DNA of 11,429 bases from an uncultured cyanobacterium (GTDB lineage Bacteria > Cyanobacteriota > Cyanobacteriia > Phormidesmidales > Phormidesmidaceae), in the NCBI GenBank assembly GCA_938029995.1, contig CALHGI010000067.1, positions 1-11,429 on the forward strand, written 5' to 3'. The translations under genes were made by a program, and so were the position numbers. Shown here piece by piece: positions 6,988 through 11,429 of this stretch. Every line of letters begins with the position of its first letter. Position 1 is the first letter of the stretch. The notes under the pieces were generated by a model, which saw only the letters and a list, made by a program, of their open reading frames with translations, had not been told where the DNA came from and searched no databases.

Positions 6988-8478
6988 CTAGCTCTTAGGA
7001 TACCGAATCAGCCAGGGGGATGGTGTGGGCTGGGGCACATCGTCACTAATGCGCTGGCGGATGGTTTGAATATCCTGACCGGTCAGTCGGGCCAGATTTT
7101 GGGACTCCTGCTCAAAGCGAGTCATTAAGCCTCGTAAATATTGTTGTCCGCGATCTTGGGCACCGTCAACAATAGTCCGGTAGTCTTGACCGGTCCGGTC
7201 CTCTAGCTGGCGACGAGCCTCGGCATTAGGATATTCCTCCCGCATACGGGCCGGACAATCAAGGCTGCCGGTAAAGGCATGGCGAGTGACATAGCGTCCC
7301 TGGAAAAACTGACGGTTGGACGTGGTTTGGAACATCAGGTCTTCAGGAAACTTGTCGCGGCTGTAGCGCACATGGAGCCGTGAGATAAAGATGGACGGCG
7401 TGGGGACGGGACGACCCGGTGGCGCGATAATGACGCCAGGAGATGGACGGCGTTGTTTACCCCTTTGATTACTGAGCCAACCCACACCAGCGGCCTCCAG
7501 CTCGGACGGACTTAGCATCGGCGCTGAGCAGGGGTCGCAGCTACGCATATCCCAGGCATATTCTAGAAACGCTACATTTTTGTTTTCCTGTTCATAGCGC
7601 CGCTGGAACATATCTGGATAGACTTCGCCAAAGTCATCCTGGACAAATAGGGGGAGATCAATATTGGTGGGAATATTGACCGTGCGATAGTTGGTTAACT
7701 CAATGCGGCCTTCGGGGGAGAGTAGGTAAACAATCAGGTCCTGATCGCCATCGGCGTTGAGCATGCCCAGGCGAATGGGCAGCATAAACTTCGGAGAATC
7801 GTAGCTGATTTGTAGCGGTCGCAGGGACTGGTAGCCACTGCTGTCGAATTCCTCTAGATTTACCTTGGCCACAAAGAACTTCATGCCCTGGCGAATGTAG
7901 GGGGCCAGTACCTGGCTAGCGCCATCGGGGAGCTGGTACTGATTTTGCTGTAGCCAGGTTTCAAGTCCGTCCGATTCGCGGGCGCTGAGGATGAGAATGT
8001 CGTATTCACCAACGGAAAATTGTTCTTCAATGGTGACCCCGAGCGCTTCTGATGAGGCGGGCGCGGGCGAAGCTTGAGCGCGGGCGACACTAAGATCTGC
8101 GGCCCCACTAAATTCACGCAGTCGGGTCATAATTTCGCAGGGGTCACTGTCGAAATATTCCACCAGACGCGGGGCGCTAAAGGCGTCGAGCCGATCGAGG
8201 ACAATTTTCTCGGCGACATCTACCTGGTCTTCGCCAATGACCGTGGGGACGGGGACTACCAGGGCAAAGTCGCTGACGTCACCCTGGTAGTCGTTGCCCA
8301 TGGTGAGGACGGTGTGGTCGCCGTCGCGGGCAAGGGCCACCTGGGATGCTTTGTTATATAGCTCGGTGTCGGCCTTGGCAACATAGAAGCCACAGAAGGC
8401 GTGGGCCGGTTGGGGTTGGATGGTGAGGGTGCCGATGGCGATGATGGCCATTAACACCATGCGTAACAGGTTAGTCAT
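6988..8478 (-). CDS. Secreted DUF2330 domain protein (paralogue 1)
   Basis: A 496-residue paralogue of the gene at 5360-6805, sharing all its DUF2330 blocks. The signal peptide is residues 1-27 (PAHA cut before FCGFY). The CDPC motif sits at 314-317 and further cysteines at 29, 114 and 408. It differs in two places: an Ala/Ser/Pro-rich stretch at ~127-144, and a Pro/Arg/Gly-rich stretch (~338-362) which replaces the part of the other protein that carries Cys348. Both proteins end with the same GQDIQTIRQRISD..PQP block and a W-L...YP tail. The frame stays open upstream to 8586, but that extension (QNPPRRPSQEGTR) is encoded by a repeat element and would bury the signal peptide, so the ATG at 8478 is chosen. 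The role is unknown; export and cysteines fit a redox or structural part on the outer face of a membrane. Confidence 0.9.
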   Translation of the reverse strand: MTNLLRMVLMAIIAIGTLTIQPQPAHAFCGFYVAKADTELYNKASQVALARDGDHTVLTMGNDYQGDVSDFALVVPVPTVIGEDQVDVAEKIVLDRLDAFSAPRLVEYFDSDPCEIMTRLREFSGAADLSVARAQASPAPASSEALGVTIEEQFSVGEYDILILSARESDGLETWLQQNQYQLPDGASQVLAPYIRQGMKFFVAKVNLEEFDSSGYQSLRPLQISYDSPKFMLPIRLGMLNADGDQDLIVYLLSPEGRIELTNYRTVNIPTNIDLPLFVQDDFGEVYPDMFQRRYEQENKNVAFLEYAWDMRSCDPCSAPMLSPSELEAAGVGWLSNQRGKQRRPSPGVIIAPPGRPVPTPSIFISRLHVRYSRDKFPEDLMFQTTSNRQFFQGRYVTRHAFTGSLDCPARMREEYPNAEARRQLEDRTGQDYRTIVDGAQDRGQQYLRGLMTRFEQESQNLARLTGQDIQTIRQRISDDVPQPTPSPWLIRYPKS

Positions 8479-8549
8479 ACAGGGGTTCTTAGCTCGAAAC
8501 AAAAGATGGGAGAGAGGAATGCATTGCTTGGTGCAAAGTCGATATCTTG

Positions 8550-8664
8550 TCCCCTCTTGGGAGGGGCGACGGGGTGGGTTCTGCAAGAGTTTTAATGGGG
8601 AAGTCAGTAACTGGCGTCAGCGGTTAACCCACCTCGCCCGTTGGGCATCCCTCCCGAGAGGGGA
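8550..8664. repeat. MITE-like inverted-repeat element
   Basis: Left end TCCCCTCTTGGGAGGGG (8550-8566) mirrors right end TCCCTCCCGAGAGGGGA (8648-8664) at 15 of 17 positions, and the similarity goes on inward to GGTGGGTT (8573-8580) against AACCCACC (8626-8633). Each end is also its own small hairpin (CCCCTC-TTGG-GAGGGG on the left). About 45 bp of unique sequence lies between. It occupies the gap between the RnfD-like and DUF2330 genes, has no coding capacity, and resembles a G/C-rich repeat I recall as abundant in filamentous cyanobacteria. Confidence 0.7.
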
Positions 8665-8717
8665 TTTATGCAGGTAGATGTTTTTGAACTGATTAGCAGC
8701 GTTTTGTTGAGATGTTT

Positions 8718-9605
8718 TTACCCTGCGGATGATAGCTGTGGCTTTTTGAACTGTTTCCATTCAAAGCGGGGAGATTCCCATAGTTTGTCTAGCACGATGG
8801 TTAGGGGAGCTAGTAAAAACAGTGCCCAGAAGACGGCGGTGGAGAGATAGAACTGGTTGCGTAAAATAAAGGTCAATGCGGCGATGGCCAAGGCCCAGAT
8901 AAGTCTTGCGGGGCGTGCATTGGGAATTGAGCGTGGGTCGGTCACCATGAATAGGGCAAACAATAGCAGCGAGCCACTGGTCATGCGGTGTGCCCATACA
9001 TCCCAGGTCCAGCCCAGGTACAGGTTACGGATGGCTTCTAGGAGGGCATAGCTGGCTAGGAACATGCCGGTGGTGTCCCAGCGGCCGACGCGCTTGAGGA
9101 CCATGCCGCCTGCGCCGATAAAAATGAAGGCGTACCAGATTTCATCACCCCATTGTCCGGGGGAGACCCAGGCGTCGTTGGTGAGGGTGAGGGCGGCAAT
9201 AATGCCCAGGTTGGCGGGGTTGAAGAAGTGTTTGTTGTTGGTTTTGAAGAGAAATTTGCTGGCGATGGCGATGCTGGTGGCGAAGGCCATGGTGGCGATG
9301 TGGTCGGTGCGCAGCAGCAGGCTGAGGCCAAGGGCGGTGATCAAGGGGCTGCGCCAGTTGATTGCGACTCCGCTCAGCCAACGGCCACCAGGCTCTGCGT
9401 TCCCTGAGCAGAGCCGAAGGGAACAGGAAAGCAGTGCTTGGGTAAGTAGGGCGGTGAGGATGGCGGTGGCGACGATGGCGGGCTGTAGGGACCAGTCGCG
9501 CATGGCGACTCCTAGGCCGAGAAATAGGCTGAGGCAAAGGATTTGGTAGTCTCGGGCGTCTTTGAATGTGGGGAGGTGCGATGGTCGCACTTTGCGGATA
9601 TCCAT
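8718..9605 (-). CDS. RnfD/NqrB-like integral membrane protein
   Basis: A 295-aa polytopic membrane protein with about 8-10 hydrophobic segments, resembling the NQR2/RnfD/RnfE family of Rnf and Na+-NQR electron-transport complexes. Family-like features are HFFNPAN (127-133), where RnfD has FNPA, and the H..(T)SGSLLLFALFMVTDP segment (206-223), where RnfD has a similar SG...FFM.TDP. The S-G-A-T motif whose Thr carries covalent FMN in RnfD and NqrB is not found, so the family link does not prove the same chemistry. No other rnf or nqr genes are in the window; the neighbours are two exported DUF2330 proteins. Residues 61-72 are encoded by a palindromic repeat placed in a loop between membrane segments. 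The ATG at 9605 starts the conserved-looking protein; a longer reading from 9761 adds a Ser/His-rich non-conserved stretch and is disfavoured. Confidence 0.8.
   Translation of the reverse strand: MDIRKVRPSHLPTFKDARDYQILCLSLFLGLGVAMRDWSLQPAIVATAILTALLTQALLSCSLRLCSGNAEPGGRWLSGVAINWRSPLITALGLSLLLRTDHIATMAFATSIAIASKFLFKTNNKHFFNPANLGIIAALTLTNDAWVSPGQWGDEIWYAFIFIGAGGMVLKRVGRWDTTGMFLASYALLEAIRNLYLGWTWDVWAHRMTSGSLLLFALFMVTDPRSIPNARPARLIWALAIAALTFILRNQFYLSTAVFWALFLLAPLTIVLDKLWESPRFEWKQFKKPQLSSAG
9391..9424. repeat. Double palindromic repeat inside the RnfD-like gene
   Basis: Two interlocked inverted repeats: GGCTCTGC (9391-9398) with GCAGAGCC (9408-9415), and GTTCCCT (9399-9405) with AGGGAAC (9418-9424), all arms perfect. 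Their order (A-B-A'-B') allows either hairpin alone or an H-type pseudoknot. The TTCCCTGAGC...GCCGAAGGGAA core resembles dispersed palindromic repeats common in cyanobacterial intergenic DNA. Here it is in frame and translated as residues 61-72 (CSLRLCSGNAEP). Confidence 0.7.
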
Positions 9606-9790
9606 AGGCTGCTTTCCATACGGGCAACTATGGTGGCTAGTATGGCTGATGTAAATCCTTGATGTCCCGTGAGTTACAAAAAACGAAACGAATTGAAATT
9701 GTGATGGCTGTTTTGAACGGTCACACTCGTAATGCTTGATATTCTGCTTGTTTTTGTTCAAACTATCGGCAGTGATGCTGGTAGCTGCCG

Positions 9791-10915
9791 ATGCGCCGAC
9801 TATTGAAACGCTTTGCTATCTCTAAGAAATATCAGCAGTGGTGGAAGCGTAATCGGTGGTGGATCGTCATTGGCTTTACAGTATTTATAATAGCCGTCAT
9901 AGCCTTTGTTCGAGACGATTGGCATCCAAGGACTGGTTTTCAAGCTAAAACCTTATGGGAATGGTTAGAACTACTGGGTGTTCCACTAACGTTGGCATTG
10001 CTAGGTTTGTTTTTCCAGTGGCAGGAAAAGAAACGGGTTAGAGAAGAGACTAAGGAGCAGCGGAAAGTTGCTGCAGATGAAGCTAAAGATGATATTCTGC
10101 AGGCTTACTTTGATCGACTATCAGCGCTTTTGGTTGACAAGAACTTGTTAGCGATTGCAGCAAAACTCTATCCTAACAATGACGAGAATAGAAATAGTCA
10201 ACAGGATAGCAACCTTTCTCCTGAACAGAAAGGGCAATTAGAAAAAGTCAGAGAGGTTGTGAAGTCTCAAATTATATCTTCTGAGCAACAAGAGCTATTT
10301 GATGCTGGTATGAATATTGTTAGAGCAAAAACATTGTCAATTTTGCGGCGCTTTGAGGGAGACGGTGAGCGGAAAGTCAGTGTTATTGAGTTTTTGATAG
10401 ATACAGAGTTGCTTAGTAAAGCAAAATTAAGTCTCAGACGCTCTGACTTGAGGGATGTCAAACTCTACTATGCTGCCAATCTTGAAGGAGCCAATCTCAA
10501 AGAGGCTAATCTCGAAGGGTCCGATCTTTGGGAAGTGAATTTTAAGCGGGCTAATCTTTGTGAGGCCAATCTCAAGCGAACCTGTTTCTGTGCTGCCAAT
10601 CTCGAAGAGGCTAATCTTGAAGAGGCTAATCTTGAAGGGGCCGATCTCAGAGGAGCCAATCTCGGAGGGGCCTGTCTCTACATGGCTGAGCTTAAAGTAG
10701 CCGATCTCAGAGGAGCCAATCTCGGAGGAGCCTTTTTTTTCGGGGCTGATCTGAGGGGAGCCAATCTCGAAGGAGCCAATCTCGAAGGGGCTGATTTTCA
10801 AAATATTCAATGGTCAGTAGACACAGTCTGGCCCAGTAACAATATATTAGCCAAGGCTAGAAATATTCCAGGACAATTAGAGTGGTCACTTGAGGAAACG
10901 TATATGGGGCTCTAG
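9791..10915 (+). CDS. Membrane-anchored pentapeptide-repeat protein
   Basis: A 374-aa protein. A basic N-terminus is followed by a membrane segment (~24-40) and a second hydrophobic stretch in TLWEWLELLGVPLTLALLG (~54-72), a module I recall ahead of many cyanobacterial pentapeptide proteins. A charged, helical region (~78-120, KKRVREETKEQRK...AYFDRLSALLVDKNLL) leads to RAKTLSILRRF and EFLID, also typical of that family. Residues ~214-338 are A(N/D)LxX pentapeptides, about 25 units or six beta-helix coils. The extra segment at ~122-175, polar and Gln/Asn/Glu-rich, looks like an insertion. The function is unknown; the beta helix probably binds a protein partner at the membrane surface. It diverges from the RnfD-like gene with 185 bp between starts. 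ATG at 9791 is the first start and no strong ribosome site is seen. Confidence 0.9.
   Translation: MRRLLKRFAISKKYQQWWKRNRWWIVIGFTVFIIAVIAFVRDDWHPRTGFQAKTLWEWLELLGVPLTLALLGLFFQWQEKKRVREETKEQRKVAADEAKDDILQAYFDRLSALLVDKNLLAIAAKLYPNNDENRNSQQDSNLSPEQKGQLEKVREVVKSQIISSEQQELFDAGMNIVRAKTLSILRRFEGDGERKVSVIEFLIDTELLSKAKLSLRRSDLRDVKLYYAANLEGANLKEANLEGSDLWEVNFKRANLCEANLKRTCFCAANLEEANLEEANLEGADLRGANLGGACLYMAELKVADLRGANLGGAFFFGADLRGANLEGANLEGADFQNIQWSVDTVWPSNNILAKARNIPGQLEWSLEETYMGL
10640..10733 (+). repeat. 60-nt segmental duplication in the pentapeptide region
   Basis: Bases 10640-10673 recur at 10700-10733 with one mismatch (33 of 34; G at 10669, A at 10729). The 60-nt offset equals 20 residues, which is four pentapeptides or one full turn of the beta helix, pointing to recent growth or gene conversion of the repeat array by whole coils. 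The second copy is followed by eight T (10733-10740). Confidence 0.85.
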
Positions 10916-10958
10916 TGCATATTATTACTCTATCCAAAATTTAACGATAATGATAAAT

Positions 10959-10979
10959 GCTAGTACTTGTTTGACTAGC
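10959..10979 (+). promoter_or_regulatory. 6-bp hairpin before the nucleotidyltransferase-like gene
   Basis: GCTAGT (10959-10964) and ACTAGC (10974-10979) are perfect reverse complements with a 9-nt loop, ending 14 bp before the ATG at 10994 and 44 bp after the stop of the pentapeptide gene. It could be an operator, a leader hairpin or a weak terminator for the upstream gene; the short gap does not separate these. Confidence 0.3.
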
Positions 10980-10993
10980 CAAAAGCAGTATCT

Positions 10994-11429
10994 ATGGCTA
11001 CTACATATACCCCTCAATCTGAAGATACTTCAATCGAAGCTGATCGATACGTATTCAATCTGCTAGCACAGTGTACTAACGAGCAGCGCATGGCCATGAC
11101 AGTTAAATATACCCAAGGGGGCTTATCCCTATCCTTGAGTGGACTAAAACACCGATTTGGCCATCTCGATCAACAGGCATTTGAGTACAAAGTGGCGCAA
11201 ACATGGCTAGGTAAACATTGGCCATCGGGCTTTGCACCAAAAGGCGATCCAATTACTTGGGCGCAGCAAAATTCCATCGGACTTGCCCGTCGATTACGTG
11301 TCATATTCACCGACTTAGAGATTTTGTACTATGTAATCGGCGGTGTCGCCTCCACCACCTATGGTGAGCCGCGATTAACTATTAACTTGGATGTAGTGAT
11401 CAACCTATCCGGTGCTGACCTATATCCAC
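10994..11429 (+). CDS. Nucleotidyltransferase-like protein, 3' end cut by the window
   Basis: An open frame from ATG 10994 to the window end (145 codons, no stop). Residues ~111-137 match the start of a nucleotidyltransferase-fold domain: YYVIGGVASTTYGEPR is the Gly-Gly...Gly..R nucleotide-binding segment, and TINLDVV is where the family has T-x-D-x-D. The first of those two metal-binding Asp is Asn here (131), while the second is kept (133). Residues 1-100 form an unrecognised N-terminal region with W and Q/H-rich stretches. Such proteins occur in toxin-antitoxin and RNA-modifying systems, but the partner, if any, lies beyond the window. Same strand as the pentapeptide gene, 78 bp downstream, so co-transcription is possible. 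Whether it is active cannot be judged without the rest. Confidence 0.7.
   Translation, partial: MATTYTPQSEDTSIEADRYVFNLLAQCTNEQRMAMTVKYTQGGLSLSLSGLKHRFGHLDQQAFEYKVAQTWLGKHWPSGFAPKGDPITWAQQNSIGLARRLRVIFTDLEILYYVIGGVASTTYGEPRLTINLDVVINLSGADLYP

Noticed and set aside
8479..8586. 36-codon N-terminal extension of the DUF2330 protein
   Set aside because: Its 5' part is encoded by the MITE-like element and it would place 36 residues before a clear signal peptide.
9064..9549. 161-codon + strand frame
   Set aside because: Antisense to the RnfD-like gene, which has hydrophobic segments and family motifs.
9606..9761. 52-codon N-terminal extension of the RnfD-like protein
   Set aside because: Polar, Ser/His/Gln-rich and unlike a membrane-protein start; the ATG at 9605 directly precedes the family-like sequence.
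10640..10800. Regular short DNA repeats that might suggest a CRISPR array
   Set aside because: The 15-nt period is coding pentapeptide repeat in one continuous frame, with no unique spacers.
10427..10810. 127-codon minus-strand frame with regular Glu-Ile-Gly-Ser repeats
   Set aside because: Antisense shadow of the tandem pentapeptide DNA repeats.

Overview
The window looks like chromosomal DNA of a cyanobacterium. Pointers are two copies of the octamer GCGATCGC (the cyanobacterial HIP1 word, at 482-489 and 6735-6742), two pentapeptide-repeat proteins of cyanobacterial architecture, a J-domain/pentapeptide fusion, DUF2330 proteins, and short non-coding repeats of types I recall as common in filamentous cyanobacteria. 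Genus cannot be fixed from the sequence; a Leptolyngbya-like relative is only a guess.

Layout, left to right. Positions 1-246 may hold the 3' end of a + strand gene that runs into the 3' end of an alpha/beta hydrolase gene (minus, 95-1135). A 249-bp gap with a foldable leader-like segment separates the hydrolase from a small TPR-like protein (plus, 1385-1777). This converges on a J-domain/low-complexity/pentapeptide fusion protein (minus, 1812-3020). The next gap (3021-3439) carries a ~90-bp inverted-repeat element. Then comes a family 5 solute-binding lipoprotein of an ABC importer (minus, 3440-5215), with a perfect 13-bp inverted repeat at its start. Next are two tandem paralogous secreted DUF2330 proteins (minus, 5360-6805 and 6988-8478), preceded by a RnfD/NqrB-like membrane protein (minus, 8718-9605). 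A MITE-like element (8550-8664) lies between the RnfD-like gene and the first DUF2330 gene. Diverging from the RnfD-like gene is a membrane-anchored pentapeptide-repeat protein (plus, 9791-10915). The window ends inside a nucleotidyltransferase-like gene (plus, 10994 onward).

How the genes may work together. The most suggestive cluster is the RnfD-like gene followed by two exported cysteine-containing DUF2330 proteins, all on one strand. This could be a membrane redox protein with two exported partners, but that is inference: no other Rnf/Nqr subunit is present and the covalent-FMN motif of true RnfD/NqrB is not visible. The solute-binding lipoprotein has no permease or ATPase beside it and is probably an orphan component. 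The other genes look like unrelated single-gene units.

The most notable sequence-level observations are an in-frame palindromic repeat inside the RnfD-like gene, the strong inverted repeat overlapping the start of the lipoprotein gene, a compound hairpin between the DUF2330 paralogues, and a changed catalytic-type Asp in the partial nucleotidyltransferase.
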